Positions 1 to 8,814 are shown, counted from the stretch's first letter. The stretch is 64,000 bases of DNA from Acidobacteriota bacterium (GCA_030650395.1 JAUSDY010000122.1:1-64000); one strand, 5' to 3'. Translations and numbers: made by a program. Notes: generated by a model from the letters alone, not told the origin.

Positions 1-2220
1 GCGTCGGTGGATCCACCGGAATGGCGTCCCTTCCAGCTCGCTTTCCTGCTGATGAACCTGCAGGCGTTCGTCACTCCAACGCATTCGGACCGAGAGCTTG
101 TCGATCTGCTGTTCTTTCCGACCGGTGGCGGAAAAACGGAGGCGTACCTCGGGCTCTCGGCATTCGCGATTTTGTTGCGCCGCCTTCGCGACCCCAGCCT
201 TGGCTCCGCCGGCGTCACGGTCCTGATGCGCTACACGCTGCGCCTCCTGACGCTGGATCAATTGAGCCGCGCGGCCACACTCATCTGCGCGCTCGAGATT
301 GTCCGTCAGGAAACGCCCGAGAAGTTCGGCGCGTGGCCCTTCGAGATTGGGCTGTGGGTCGGGAAGGCGGCCACGCCGAACCGCATGGGCAAGAAAGGCG
401 AGAAAGACCAGTCGAGCGCCAGGGCCAAGACGATTCAGCACCGGAACAACAGCCGCAGGGCGGCGCCGATTCCGGTGGAGACGTGTCCGTGGTGCGGCAC
501 GAAGCTGAAGCCCTCGTCTTTCCTCCTGTGGCCGAACACGGACGAGCCGCAGGAGCTGAAGGTCCTGTGTGCGAATTTTGCTTGTCGCTTCAAAGGCAAG
601 AACCCTCTCCCTATCGTCGCGGTCGACGAGCCAATCTATCGCCGCGTGCCGTGCTTCGTCATTGCAACGATCGACAAGTTCGCGAGCCTCCCGTGGGTGG
701 GCGCGAGCGGCGCGCTACTGGGTGGCGCCGATCGCTACGACGCGGCTGGCTTCTATGGACCGTGGCAGCCGAACACGGGGCAGAAGCTGCCCAAGTCGCT
801 GGCGCCGCCGGATCTCATTATTCAGGACGAGCTCCACCTGATCTCGGGTCCGTTGGGGACGATGGCGGGATTGTACGAGACGGCGATTGATGCGCTGTGC
901 ACCAGAGAGGTGGACGGGCACCGGTTGCGGCCGAAGATCGTGGCGTCAACGGCGACGGTCCGGCGCGCGTCGGACCAGATCCGAGCGCTGTTTGCCCGGT
1001 CAGGCGTTGAAGTGTTTCCACCGCCAGGGCCGAATCGTCACACGTCGTTCTTCGCCGAAACTGTGAGCTTGTCGATCGGTCGAGGCCGGCTCTACGTGGG
1101 CATGGCCGCGCAAGGACGCAGCCTGAAGGTCGTCCTGCTTCGCACCTACCTGGCTCTTCTTGGTGCCGCGCAGAAGGCGTGGGACGAGGCGGGCGGCGCG
1201 AAGAACCCGTCGAATCCCGCAGACCCGTTCATGACCCTCGTCGGCTACTTCAACAGCCTTCGTGAGCTCGGTGGCAGCCGGCGCATCGTCGAAGACGAAG
1301 TGGCGTCACGCGTGAGCGATTACGGCAGTCGTCGCCGTGTGAACGAAACCGACGGAAGCTTCGCGAGCCGGGACATCGCCCGCGAGGTGTCGGAGCTGAC
1401 GTCCCGAGAACCGACCGACCGCGTGGCCGACACGAAGCGCAAGCTCGCGCTCGGATTTGCGGAGAAGGAACACGTGGACGTGGCGCTCGCGACGAACATG
1501 ATCTCCGTGGGTCTCGACATCACCCGGCTGGGCCTGATGGTCGTGCTGGGCCAGCCGAAGGCCACGGCGGAGTACATCCAGGCGACGAGTCGCGTCGGCC
1601 GGGACGCGGAGAAGCCGGGTCTGGTGGTCACGCTGCTCAACGTGCATCGGCCGCGGGATCGCTCGCACTACGAGCGCTTCGAGGCCTATCACGCGTCCTT
1701 CTACCGTGCGGTTGAGGCGACCAGCGTCACGCCGTTTGCGCCGCGCGCGCTCGATCGTGCGCTTCCGGCCGTCGTCGTCGCGCTCGGCCGCCACATGCGG
1801 GCGGCGCTGACGCCGCCTCGTGGAGCCATCGAGATTGTGAACGAGCGCGCGCAGCTCGAGAGTGTTCTGGACGTCCTGTCGAAGAGGGCACGAGCGCATC
1901 GGTCGTTGTCGCCTGAGGAAGAACAGCGTCTGGCCGCGTCGCTGCGCGCGCGGGCGCAGGACTTGCTGGATTCGTGGTCCAAGGTTGGGAAGGCGCATCG
2001 TGACGCGAGCGCACGGCTCGTATATCAGCCGTTCGAGAATGCCGACGGCCCCGCACTGCTGCACTCGCCACTCGATCCCGAGCTGGCCAATCTCTCCCAG
2101 GACGCCCGAAAGTTCAGAGCACCCAGGTCGCTTCGTGACGTGGAGCCATCGGTCAATCTCTGGCTGAAGCGGCTGGACGGGACCGAAGTGGAAATACCAG
2201 CCGACGGAGACGAGGCGTGA
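1..2220 (+). CDS. drmA: DISARM helicase DrmA (5' end outside window)
   Basis: Superfamily 2 helicase subunit of the DISARM anti-phage system; DrmA with DrmB forms a DNA-binding complex that acts on incoming DNA. Counting from the GTG at position 7, Walker A PTGGGKTE is at about residues 38-45, the DELH box near 275, the SAT motif near 315, and helicase motifs V/VI (SVGLDITRLG through QATSRVGRD) at about 495-530. A cysteine cluster (CPWCG near 160, CANFAC near 188) suggests a zinc-binding insert. The frame is open to base 1 and family members are usually well over 900 residues, so this is the C-terminal part of a larger gene. The stop overlaps the drmB GTG start by 4 bp, indicating translational coupling. 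Motifs are direct observation; naming as DrmA rests also on drmB and drmC following. Confidence 0.85.
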   Translation, partial: ASVDPPEWRPFQLAFLLMNLQAFVTPTHSDRELVDLLFFPTGGGKTEAYLGLSAFAILLRRLRDPSLGSAGVTVLMRYTLRLLTLDQLSRAATLICALEIVRQETPEKFGAWPFEIGLWVGKAATPNRMGKKGEKDQSSARAKTIQHRNNSRRAAPIPVETCPWCGTKLKPSSFLLWPNTDEPQELKVLCANFACRFKGKNPLPIVAVDEPIYRRVPCFVIATIDKFASLPWVGASGALLGGADRYDAAGFYGPWQPNTGQKLPKSLAPPDLIIQDELHLISGPLGTMAGLYETAIDALCTREVDGHRLRPKIVASTATVRRASDQIRALFARSGVEVFPPPGPNRHTSFFAETVSLSIGRGRLYVGMAAQGRSLKVVLLRTYLALLGAAQKAWDEAGGAKNPSNPADPFMTLVGYFNSLRELGGSRRIVEDEVASRVSDYGSRRRVNETDGSFASRDIAREVSELTSREPTDRVADTKRKLALGFAEKEHVDVALATNMISVGLDITRLGLMVVLGQPKATAEYIQATSRVGRDAEKPGLVVTLLNVHRPRDRSHYERFEAYHASFYRAVEATSVTPFAPRALDRALPAVVVALGRHMRAALTPPRGAIEIVNERAQLESVLDVLSKRARAHRSLSPEEEQRLAASLRARAQDLLDSWSKVGKAHRDASARLVYQPFENADGPALLHSPLDPELANLSQDARKFRAPRSLRDVEPSVNLWLKRLDGTEVEIPADGDEA

Positions 2221-4067
2221 CGCCGCCGAGGAAGCGCAGCACGGTTCGTCCGGCCGGGCAGATCCGACAAAGCCAGATCGTCACGACCTTCGGGCCGGGC
2301 GCCATGGTGGACCTTACCGATCACGCGGTGATCATTGCCGGGCTCGACCATTGGGCCGGATACAAAGATCATCCGATCAGCGAGGAGCGCCTGGCCGCGA
2401 AGGTGAAGGCGTTACTGGGTGTGCCTTCCATCGACTTCTACGCGCCACCTGCCGATCGCGACGATCCCAATGCCCCCAATGCCGATGTCACCGGCATCAC
2501 CGCCTGGCTGTTTCCGGAATGGTTCGTGGCGCAGTATGAAGAGCGAAACATCGCCACTGGTGCCCGCAGTCGCCCGCTCGTGTCTCGCATGGACCTCGTG
2601 AAGGGGTCCTACGAACGAGACAGGAAGAAGTATAGAGTCGTCCCGGTACGCTTTGTTCAGGCATGTCTTCGGGGACACGTGAGCGATATCGGCTGGCAGG
2701 TGTTCGTGCACGGCAACGAAGACAAGTGCCGTCGAGCTCTGTGGATGGAGGAACGAGGAACGAGCGGCGACCTCACCGACATCACCATCCGGTGCGAATG
2801 TGGCAAATCCAAAGCGCTGTCAGCCGCCACGAAGCTCAACGATGTGCCGCTCGGCTACTGCAACGGTCCGCGGCCGTGGCTTGGAAACTTTGCGCGAGAG
2901 CGATGCGGCGGCAGTAGCGCCGGCTCAAAGATTCAGGTGAACCGTCTGCTGGTGCGGTCTGCGTCGAATGCCTATTTTGCGCAAACCCTCTCGGTGATTT
3001 CGATCCCCGAGCCGGCCGGCGCGCTTCGGCAGGCTGTTGACTCCGTGTGGGTGAATTATCTCCAGTATGCGGACTCCAAGGCGGACATCGCTCGCGAACG
3101 AAAGAAGCAGCAAGTCAGCGCCGCGCTCGAGGGTTTCTTGGACGATGAGGTGTGGCAAGACGTGCAGCGGCGCAAAGGGGGTGGCGCGCCGGTCACGCGT
3201 GGTATCCGGGAAGTCGAGCTTGAAACGCTGCTGTCTGCTCCGGACCAGGCCGGGGAGGATCAGCCCGATGGTCTATTCCATGCCCGCGCCATCCAGATTC
3301 CCAAGGGCGAGCCTTCGCTGACAAAGAAACTCAGCACAGTCGTCAAGGTTCACAGGCTGCGCGAGGTCATTGCGCAAGTCGGATTCACCAGGTTTGAAGC
3401 CGCAGTGGCTGACGTCAACGGCGAGTTGGCGCTCGAGGTCGAAAGGGCCGCGCTGTCGCTCAACCAGTCGTGGGTACCCGCGGTTGAGAATCGGGGCGAA
3501 GGCGTGTTTGTGGCGTTCGACCCGAGCGCGGTTCAGGCGTGGCTCGCCCGTCCGGCCGTGAAAACGAGAGGCGAGCAGCTCATCGCGGGCTTCGATGCCT
3601 GGAAAGCGTTGCATCCTGGCGTCACCGCAAAGTTCCCAGGCCTGCCGTACATTCTGCTTCACTCGCTGTCGCACCTGCTGATCACAGCCGTCGCACTCGA
3701 GTGCGGGTACGCCGCCAGTTCGATTCGCGAACGTATCTACGTCGGCGAGTCTGGCTACGGCATCCTTCTCTACACGGCAAGCCCTGATGCCGAAGGCACG
3801 CTCGGCGGCTTGGTCCAGGCCGCGGATCGCATTGACCAGTACCTCAGAGAGGCGCTCGAGCTCGGACAGCTCTGCGCCAACGATCCCGTGTGCGCGCAGC
3901 ATCAGCCGGACAATAGGCAGGAAGAACGATTCCTTTTGGGCGCGGCGTGTCACGGATGTTTGCTCCTCGCGGAAAGCTCGTGCGAGCGACGCAATGACTT
4001 CCTCGACCGGAGCCTGGTTGTGCCCACGGTTGACGGCGATGGCGCGGCGTTTTTCGACGAGGCCTGA
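2217..4067 (+). CDS. drmB: DISARM protein DrmB (DUF1998)
   Basis: 616-residue partner of DrmA in the DISARM core. The N-terminus has the family-like stretch QSQIVTTFGPGAMVDL (about residues 19-34). A cysteine pair CECGKS lies near 192, and the DUF1998 hallmark LLHSLSHLL is near 479, followed by a Cys-rich end (CANDPVC near 553, CHGC near 577). The GTG start at 2217 lies in a GTGA overlap with the drmA stop, which fixes the start. The family is known as a DUF1998 protein with no catalysis of its own that complexes with DrmA. The next gene, drmC, begins 3 bp after this stop, so the three genes form a tight operon. Confidence 0.88.
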   Translation: MTPPRKRSTVRPAGQIRQSQIVTTFGPGAMVDLTDHAVIIAGLDHWAGYKDHPISEERLAAKVKALLGVPSIDFYAPPADRDDPNAPNADVTGITAWLFPEWFVAQYEERNIATGARSRPLVSRMDLVKGSYERDRKKYRVVPVRFVQACLRGHVSDIGWQVFVHGNEDKCRRALWMEERGTSGDLTDITIRCECGKSKALSAATKLNDVPLGYCNGPRPWLGNFARERCGGSSAGSKIQVNRLLVRSASNAYFAQTLSVISIPEPAGALRQAVDSVWVNYLQYADSKADIARERKKQQVSAALEGFLDDEVWQDVQRRKGGGAPVTRGIREVELETLLSAPDQAGEDQPDGLFHARAIQIPKGEPSLTKKLSTVVKVHRLREVIAQVGFTRFEAAVADVNGELALEVERAALSLNQSWVPAVENRGEGVFVAFDPSAVQAWLARPAVKTRGEQLIAGFDAWKALHPGVTAKFPGLPYILLHSLSHLLITAVALECGYAASSIRERIYVGESGYGILLYTASPDAEGTLGGLVQAADRIDQYLREALELGQLCANDPVCAQHQPDNRQEERFLLGAACHGCLLLAESSCERRNDFLDRSLVVPTVDGDGAAFFDEA

Positions 4068-4070
4068 CGC

Positions 4071-4856
4071 GTGACACTCCCGCTCACGAGCGAATCCTCG
4101 GCCGTGCTGAGAGCCTGTGCTTCGGCTCTGCGCTCGGGGCAACTCGCGCCGCCTGTTTCAAAGATGGCGCTGTCACGCGTGGCGCGCTGTTCCGACGCGC
4201 TCGCGACCGAGCTGCTGCGCCTGTCTTCCGAAGGTATGGCCGCAGCGCACATGGCGCTGCTCCTCGATGTCGCCGCTGATGCCGTTGAAGCTCGGGGCGC
4301 CGGCGCTGCCTCCGCTGAACTGGTGTGGACCGGGCCAGAAGCCTCTGCCTCCCACAGCCGCGACACATCGGTCGTCGTCGAAGAGCTATTTGCCAACGCC
4401 CAGCACCAGGTGATCGTTAGTAGCTTCGTGGTGCGTCAAGGCTCCGTGATCTTCAAGCCGCTTGCCGCCAGGATGGACCAGGTGCCCAATCTCAGAGTGC
4501 GGCTGTTTCTTGACGTTGCTCGCGAATGGAAGGACACTCGGAATGAGTCTGAGTTGCTCAGAGAGTTCGCCGCGGATTTCGCAGCGCAGTGGCCATGGTC
4601 CAAGCGACCCGAGCTGTACTACGACCCACGCACGGTTTCGGGAGACGAGGCCGAACGCGCCACCTGGCACGCCAAGTGTGTCTTGGTCGACGATGATGTG
4701 GCGTTTGTGACGTCGGCCAACTTTACTGAATGGGCGCAGCAGCGCAACGTTGAAGCGGGCGTGCTGCTGCGGAATCGCCATTTCGCGGGTCAATTGCGGC
4801 AGCAGTTCGAAGGACTAATCCAGTCGAAGCAGGTGCGTCGATTGCCCGGGTTCTGA
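4071..4856 (+). CDS. drmC: DISARM phospholipase-D-like protein DrmC
   Basis: 261-residue protein with one clear HKD motif of the phospholipase D/nuclease superfamily (HAKCVLVDD near residue 199, followed by SANFTEWAQQRNVEAG, the typical post-HKD segment). The N-terminal half is alpha-helical and lacks an obvious second HKD, so activity would need dimerisation. Family knowledge: DrmC is the third core DISARM gene and is reported as non-essential for protection in some systems. It starts at GTG 4071, 3 bp after drmB, and ends the operon: the next gene is convergent. No methylase (drmM), drmD or drmE lies downstream, so the class-defining genes must be upstream of base 1 if present. Confidence 0.85.
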   Translation: MTLPLTSESSAVLRACASALRSGQLAPPVSKMALSRVARCSDALATELLRLSSEGMAAAHMALLLDVAADAVEARGAGAASAELVWTGPEASASHSRDTSVVVEELFANAQHQVIVSSFVVRQGSVIFKPLAARMDQVPNLRVRLFLDVAREWKDTRNESELLREFAADFAAQWPWSKRPELYYDPRTVSGDEAERATWHAKCVLVDDDVAFVTSANFTEWAQQRNVEAGVLLRNRHFAGQLRQQFEGLIQSKQVRRLPGF

Positions 4857-4896
4857 GCGGGCGAAGCAGAGGAAGCTGAGGCGGCACGCTGGCCGG

Positions 4897-5949
4897 CTAC
4901 GGCCTCACCCTGACGTATTTCTGCAGCCTCCTGGGCCTGGGCTCGCCGCCGTACAAGTTGCCGTCGCGATCGACGGCGACAAACTCCGCACCGTTCCCCG
5001 CGACCTCGCGAGGGTCGCCCCACGGATACATGATGAACGCATTGATCCACCCGGTGCGGGCGTCTCCAATCCTGATCCCCATCTCCCAACCCGGATTCTG
5101 CTCATCGTCTGATTCCGAGTCGGCCACGTAGATCTGGTCCTTGCTGTCGAAGGAGATTCCGCTCGGTCGCCCGAACTGGGTCCACATGGTCAGGAACTTT
5201 CCGTCCTGGTCGAAAATCTGGATCCGGTTGTTGAAACGATCGCCGACGAAGACCCGGCCCCTCGAATCGATGGCGATGGCGTGCAGCGTGCGGAACTCGC
5301 CGGGCGCGTAACCGGTCTTGCCCCAGGCCTTGATGAACTTCCCGTCCCTCGAGAACTTCACCACGCGGTTGTTGCCATCGAGGCCATGGCCATCCGCCAC
5401 GAACACGTCGCCGTTGCCCGCCACCACGACATCGCTCGGCGCGTTGAAGCTGTTTGGCCCGCTGCCGGGAACTCCCGGCGTGCCGAGCGTCATCAGCACC
5501 TTGCCGTCCCGATTGAACTTGACGACCTGGTGACCTCTTTTTCCAGATGGCGTCCGATTCGGGGCGACGGCGTCGGTCACCCACACGTTCCCGTCCCGAT
5601 CGACATCCATGCCGTGGGGCCAGATGAACATCCCGCCGCCGAAGCTCTTGACGACATTGCCCTTGAGGTCGAACTTGAGGATCGAGTCCAGATTGGAATC
5701 GAGACACTCGTTGCCGAATCGGTCCGGGGCGGTCGCGTCGCATCGCACCACGGCCCAGACGTGCATACCATCGGGGTCCATGGTCACGTCTCCCACCGCG
5801 CCCATCTGCCTTCCGGCCGGCAGCTTTGCCCAACCGTCAACCGCGCGATACGGATTCGGGAGGGCTTGCGCGGCGGGCTGAGTCCCCGTGCCGAGCGCTG
5901 TGATGATGACGACTGCGGCCGTTAATGCGAATCGATTTGCGTGAGCCAT
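4897..5949 (-). CDS. Secreted NHL-repeat beta-propeller protein
   Basis: About 350 residues: an N-terminal signal peptide (start MAHANRFALT, cleavage near AQA) followed by repeats of the NHL type (WPHGMDVDRDGNVWVTDA, NAPSDVVVAGNGDVFVADG, LHAIAIDSRGRVFVGDR, PSGISFDSKDQIYVADS), giving a six-bladed propeller. Start chosen at 5949 because AAGGTG lies 8 bases upstream; the longer in-frame ORF to 6030 only translates an intergenic repeat. The family resembles peptidyl-glycine lyase-like propellers, but no catalytic residues can be assigned from sequence alone. It is convergent with drmC and divergent from gluQ. A paralogous propeller is at 47294-48454. Confidence 0.8.
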   Translation of the reverse strand: MAHANRFALTAAVVIITALGTGTQPAAQALPNPYRAVDGWAKLPAGRQMGAVGDVTMDPDGMHVWAVVRCDATAPDRFGNECLDSNLDSILKFDLKGNVVKSFGGGMFIWPHGMDVDRDGNVWVTDAVAPNRTPSGKRGHQVVKFNRDGKVLMTLGTPGVPGSGPNSFNAPSDVVVAGNGDVFVADGHGLDGNNRVVKFSRDGKFIKAWGKTGYAPGEFRTLHAIAIDSRGRVFVGDRFNNRIQIFDQDGKFLTMWTQFGRPSGISFDSKDQIYVADSESDDEQNPGWEMGIRIGDARTGWINAFIMYPWGDPREVAGNGAEFVAVDRDGNLYGGEPRPRRLQKYVRVRP

Positions 5950-5950
5950 G

Positions 5951-6022
5951 TTTGCACCTTGCTTCTTGTACCGTTGGCACCAACCCCTAGGCACCTGAGG
6001 CACTGTACGCACCGTTAGGCAC
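5951..6022. repeat. Intergenic GCACC/GTACGCACC word repeat
   Basis: Between the divergent NHL gene and gluQ the DNA is built from short words such as TAGGCACC, GGCACTGTACGCACC and GTTAGGCAC. The same vocabulary makes up the larger hairpin at 12563-12697. No coding role is visible. Confidence 0.6.
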
Positions 6023-6102
6023 TCTTTCAAGCATCAAGTCGCCCGGTTTGGCTCGAACGGCAGAGCGGGCCGATCGAACGGTCGCGATATCCTCTTCAAC
6101 GA

Positions 6103-6906
6103 GTGATCACGCGGTTCGCGCCGGCCCCGACCGGATTCCTTCACCTCGGCCATGTCGTCAACGCCAGCCATGTTTGGGAGGCCGCCAGGGCCCGTGACGG
6201 CAAGGTGCTGCTACGTATCGAGGATCACGATCGGCAGCGCTGCCGCCCGGAATATGAGGCCGCCCTGCTCGAAGACCTGGCGTGGCTTGGCTTCGAAGCC
6301 GACGGTCCGCTGGTCCGGCAAAGCGAGCGCGACGCGATCTACAGGAAGGCCTTGCAGCCGTTGATCGATCGCGAGCTCGTGTACGGCTGCACGTGCACGC
6401 GCTCAGACATCGTCGCTGCAGCGGGTGATGTTGGACCGGAGCTGCGATACCCCAACACATGTCGAGACAAGAACATTCCGCTGACCGATGACGTCGGCTG
6501 GCGTCTGCGAATCGAGCCGGGTATCGAACGCTTCTTCGACGAGATCCGCGGGCCGCAGCAGCAGGATCCCAGCGAGCAATGCGGCGACTTGCTGGTCCGC
6601 GATCGCCTCGGCAACTGGACCTACCAGCTTGCGGCCACGGTGGATGACCACGCGCAGAAGATCACGGATGTCATTCGCGGTGTCGATCTGCTGCCCTCGA
6701 CAGGGCGGCAGATTCGGCTGGCGCGGCTGCTGGGCCGTCACACGCCGCCGCGTTTTGCGCACCACGCGCTGGTGATGAAATCAGCCACGGAAAAACTCAG
6801 CAAGTCCGACGGCGACACCGGTGTGCGCGATCTGCGGGCCGCCGGCTGGTCCGCGGAAGCCGTGCTGGCCCGGGCGCGTGCGATGCCGGCCGCCGGCGAC
6901 CATTAG
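6103..6906 (+). CDS. gluQ: Glutamyl-Q tRNA(Asp) synthetase
   Basis: 267-residue GluQ-RS, the truncated glutamyl-tRNA synthetase paralogue that ligates glutamate to queuosine in the anticodon of tRNA(Asp). It has the class I signature as HLGH within FAPAPTGFLHLGH (residues 5-17), the zinc ligands CTC near 95-97 with YPNTC near 113-117, and the KMSKS equivalent KLSKS near 230. It lacks the anticodon-binding domain, as expected for this family (usual length 270-300). The start is GTG 6103 directly at MITRFAPAPTG. The queuosine biosynthesis genes are not in this window. Confidence 0.93.
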   Translation: MITRFAPAPTGFLHLGHVVNASHVWEAARARDGKVLLRIEDHDRQRCRPEYEAALLEDLAWLGFEADGPLVRQSERDAIYRKALQPLIDRELVYGCTCTRSDIVAAAGDVGPELRYPNTCRDKNIPLTDDVGWRLRIEPGIERFFDEIRGPQQQDPSEQCGDLLVRDRLGNWTYQLAATVDDHAQKITDVIRGVDLLPSTGRQIRLARLLGRHTPPRFAHHALVMKSATEKLSKSDGDTGVRDLRAAGWSAEAVLARARAMPAAGDH

Positions 6907-6935
6907 TAGGATGTTGGTAGTATGATAGTAGGATG
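6904..6935 (+). promoter_or_regulatory. Direct repeats at start of toxin-antitoxin operon
   Basis: TAGTAGGATG occurs twice (6904-6913 and 6926-6935), with GGTAGTATGA between. The first copy contains the gluQ stop and the second contains the antitoxin ATG. Spaced direct repeats at this position fit an operator bound by the ribbon-helix-helix antitoxin; this role is inference. Confidence 0.4.
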
Positions 6936-7163
6936 AAACAGAAGACATCAGTCACCCTGTCAGAAGATGTTCTGGCGGGCCTCAAGCGGGCGTCGCGCCG
7001 CGGCGAAAGCCGCTCCGAGACGATCGACCGGCTGCTACGGGAAGGGCTCGCCGATCAGGCCGCTCACCTGGCGCGCGTTCGGGAGGTGGACCAGATCAAT
7101 CGCCACGCCGATGCCCTCAACGCCGAGGCCCTGGACGTCCTGGGTTATCAGGGGGACGTGTGA
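6933..7163 (+). CDS. Ribbon-helix-helix antitoxin
   Basis: 76-residue protein. KTSVTLSEDVLAGLKRASRRGESRSETIDRLLREGL is a classic ribbon-helix-helix DNA-binding segment (beta strand KTSVTL, then two helices), followed by a charged C-terminal tail that would wrap the toxin. It overlaps the downstream MazF-type toxin by 4 bp (GTGA), the usual antitoxin-first order. It would repress its own operon, probably through the TAGTAGGATG repeats at its start. Confidence 0.8.
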   Translation: MKQKTSVTLSEDVLAGLKRASRRGESRSETIDRLLREGLADQAAHLARVREVDQINRHADALNAEALDVLGYQGDV

Positions 7164-7504
7164 GCCGTGGTGACTTGTACCGCGTCGCGCGGCCTGGCGG
7201 CGCCGACCCGAAGACCTTCCGGGTGTTTGCGGTGGTCGCGCGCCAGGCGGTGATCGAGTCACGGTTCTCGACCGTGGTCTGTGCGCCGGTCTATTCCGCC
7301 CGGCATGGATTGGCCAGCCAGGTGCCCGTCGGCTTGGATGAGGGCCTCAAGCGCGACAGCGCGCTTCACTGTGACGAGCTCGTCAGTCTGTCCAAGACAC
7401 GCTTGACGTCGTTCGTCGGCCGGCTATCGAGCGCGAAGATCGCGGCGCTGGACCTGGCGCTCGTCGCGGCGCTGGACATCAACGTGGGCGCCCTGACCTC
7501 GTGA
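7160..7504 (+). CDS. MazF/PemK-family mRNA interferase toxin
   Basis: 114-residue MazF-like fold: MSRGDLYRVARP at the N-terminus (family pattern RGDIYWV), then RVFAVVARQAVIESRFSTVVCAPVYS, a variant of the RPvlVvs..........vivaPiTs strand pair, and CDELVSLSKTRLTSFVGRLSSAKIAALDLALVAALDI, matching the DQirtidkkrl...iG.ls...m..v..al C-terminal pattern. It is expected to cleave mRNA at short motifs and be neutralised by the preceding RHH protein. GTG start in a GTGA overlap with the antitoxin. Confidence 0.82.
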   Translation: MSRGDLYRVARPGGADPKTFRVFAVVARQAVIESRFSTVVCAPVYSARHGLASQVPVGLDEGLKRDSALHCDELVSLSKTRLTSFVGRLSSAKIAALDLALVAALDINVGALTS

Positions 7505-7538
7505 AGTCGAGACCCAGTGTCCGTGCTACGCTAGGCCC

Positions 7539-7859
7539 ATGAAGCGACTTCTTCTTGCTGCATTGGCCTTCACCGTTCTCGCGTCGGCGGCGCCGCTGGC
7601 GCACCCGGGTCACGATCACAAGCTGATGGGCACGGTCACCGCGATTGACGGCAACAAGGTGTCAATCAAGACCACCGAAGGAAAAGACGCGACGTTCCAG
7701 GTGATTCCGACCACGGCTTTCAAGCGCGGCAAGCAGAAGGGCACTCAGACCGAGCTCAAGGTCGGCCTCCGCGTCGTCGTCAACGTGGGCGACGGCAAAG
7801 AGCCGCTCAAGGCCAAAGACGTTCAGTACGCCGAACCGGCCACGACTACCAAACAGTAA
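7539..7859 (+). CDS. Small secreted DUF5666-like protein
   Basis: 106 residues: signal peptide (MKRLLLAALAFTVLASAAPLAHP), then a compact all-beta domain (GTVTAIDGNKVSIKTTEGKDATFQVIPTTAFKRG...LKVGLRVVVNVGD) of the OB-like type seen in DUF5666 or periplasmic copper-handling proteins. The HPGHDH motif right after the signal could bind a metal. Upstream spacing suggests its own promoter. Function is not known. Confidence 0.7.
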   Translation: MKRLLLAALAFTVLASAAPLAHPGHDHKLMGTVTAIDGNKVSIKTTEGKDATFQVIPTTAFKRGKQKGTQTELKVGLRVVVNVGDGKEPLKAKDVQYAEPATTTKQ

Positions 7860-8026
7860 GGCCCTGCCGGGAGGGCACTTCTTGCTTGCCCGCCATAGCG
7901 CGCAAGCGCGAAGGCGGGACGGGAGCGCACTTCTTGTCGGGAAGGCACTTCTTGACGGGAGAAAACACTTGTCGGGAGGGCACTTCTTATCGGGGACGCG
8001 ACGCGGGAACCTGCTGACCCGCATTC
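7860..8026. repeat. Tandem 17-18 bp CACTTCTTG repeats
   Basis: Four contiguous units of the form CGGGAGGGCACTTCTTGT occupy 7920-7990 (units near 7920, 7938, 7956, 7973; the third is degenerate as CGGGAGAAAACACTTGT). A fifth unit is at 7869-7884, separated by a GC-rich palindromic insert (CCCGCC...GGCGGG, 7887-7920). Nothing coding is evident on either strand, although an ORF reads through. Confidence 0.65.
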
Positions 8027-8209
8027 CTACACTCCTTCGCGGCCCGAGGGTGAACGCTTCGGGTTTGGACCTGATCCGCATCTGGCGCGGTTTCTTCTCA
8101 ACCTGCTCGTTGTGAGCGGCGATCCGCTTATCAACTGTCTCCTGGAGACGGTGAGCAGCTTGTCTGTCAGATCACGAAACGCCTGGTATTCTCTTGATGG
8201 TCTGCCCAT
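8027..8209 (-). pseudogene. Frameshifted copy of the MGRPS small-protein gene
   Basis: The N-terminus MGRPSREYQAFRDLTDKLL matches the intact 63-residue protein at 10601-10792 (MGRPSKEYQAFRNLTDRLL). After the shared GTCTCC the copy has lost one base, so homology continues in another frame (KETVDKR), and a one-base gain near 8073 returns to the first frame (GPNPKRSPSG against GRNPKGYRKPSG) before the stop. Two compensating indels, with nucleotide similarity throughout, mark it as a decayed paralogue, though a short frame-altered protein could still be made. Confidence 0.7.
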
Positions 8210-8220
8210 TTACAAATCCT

Positions 8221-8814
8221 CTAAGTGACCGGCTTATGGTCCGCCCCTTTTCTCTTTTGCCATTCGCTAAGGACCGCTTTCATTAGCCCATCGACCAAGC
8301 TCGGAACTCGTTCCTTGAGTTCGATTTTCGTGATTGACGGTTTTTGAAATTCGAGCGTAACAGAAACAGGAAAAAGAGATGGCGACAGATTTATGAGTTC
8401 CGTCCTGATTCGCTCTACCCGATACTCGATGTTGTAAAAGTGCTTAGGCTCAGGAAAGTTTGGATCGGCTTGGAGGTCCGTCAATGAAACCAACAAGTGA
8501 ACCTCATCACGCTCTAAGGCGAGCCGCAGGTAATACCACTCCAAGGCACGCAAGGCGGCCGTCGCATCGGCTGCGCCTGCGGCACCAGCCTGATTCTTCT
8601 TCCCGCCCAAATACCCTCGTCTGACCAGTGACCCCAAACCACCATAGGTCAAGCCGAATGTTGAGACGGCCAACAGCGCCAACCACTCTGCGGGCAGTTG
8701 AAACACGTACTTCGCAACGCTCGTGACGATACCCGTCATGACGGCGCTCGTAAGAACGCCGCTGACGATGAGCGAGCGCACTTCGTGAAACAGCCACCCC
8801 AACTTATTAGCCAT
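8221..8814 (-). CDS. Unrecognised membrane protein, 197 aa
   Basis: Two likely membrane helices at the N-terminus (about residues 12-35 and 40-62), then a Gly/Ala-rich linker and a soluble C-terminal domain (RALEWYYLRLALERDEVHLLVSLTD...). I recognise no family. Base composition is visibly lower in GC than neighbouring genes, suggesting acquired DNA. It is divergent from the coiled-coil membrane protein at 8937. Confidence 0.65.
   Translation of the reverse strand: MANKLGWLFHEVRSLIVSGVLTSAVMTGIVTSVAKYVFQLPAEWLALLAVSTFGLTYGGLGSLVRRGYLGGKKNQAGAAGAADATAALRALEWYYLRLALERDEVHLLVSLTDLQADPNFPEPKHFYNIEYRVERIRTELINLSPSLFPVSVTLEFQKPSITKIELKERVPSLVDGLMKAVLSEWQKRKGADHKPVT

Noticed and set aside
7869-7990. 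CRISPR or origin iterons
   Set aside because: Units are adjacent without spacers, and no replication initiator gene is nearby.
7662-8081. 139-codon minus-strand frame
   Set aside because: Antisense to the small secreted protein and reads through tandem repeats; only a few residues overlap the frameshifted MGRPS copy.
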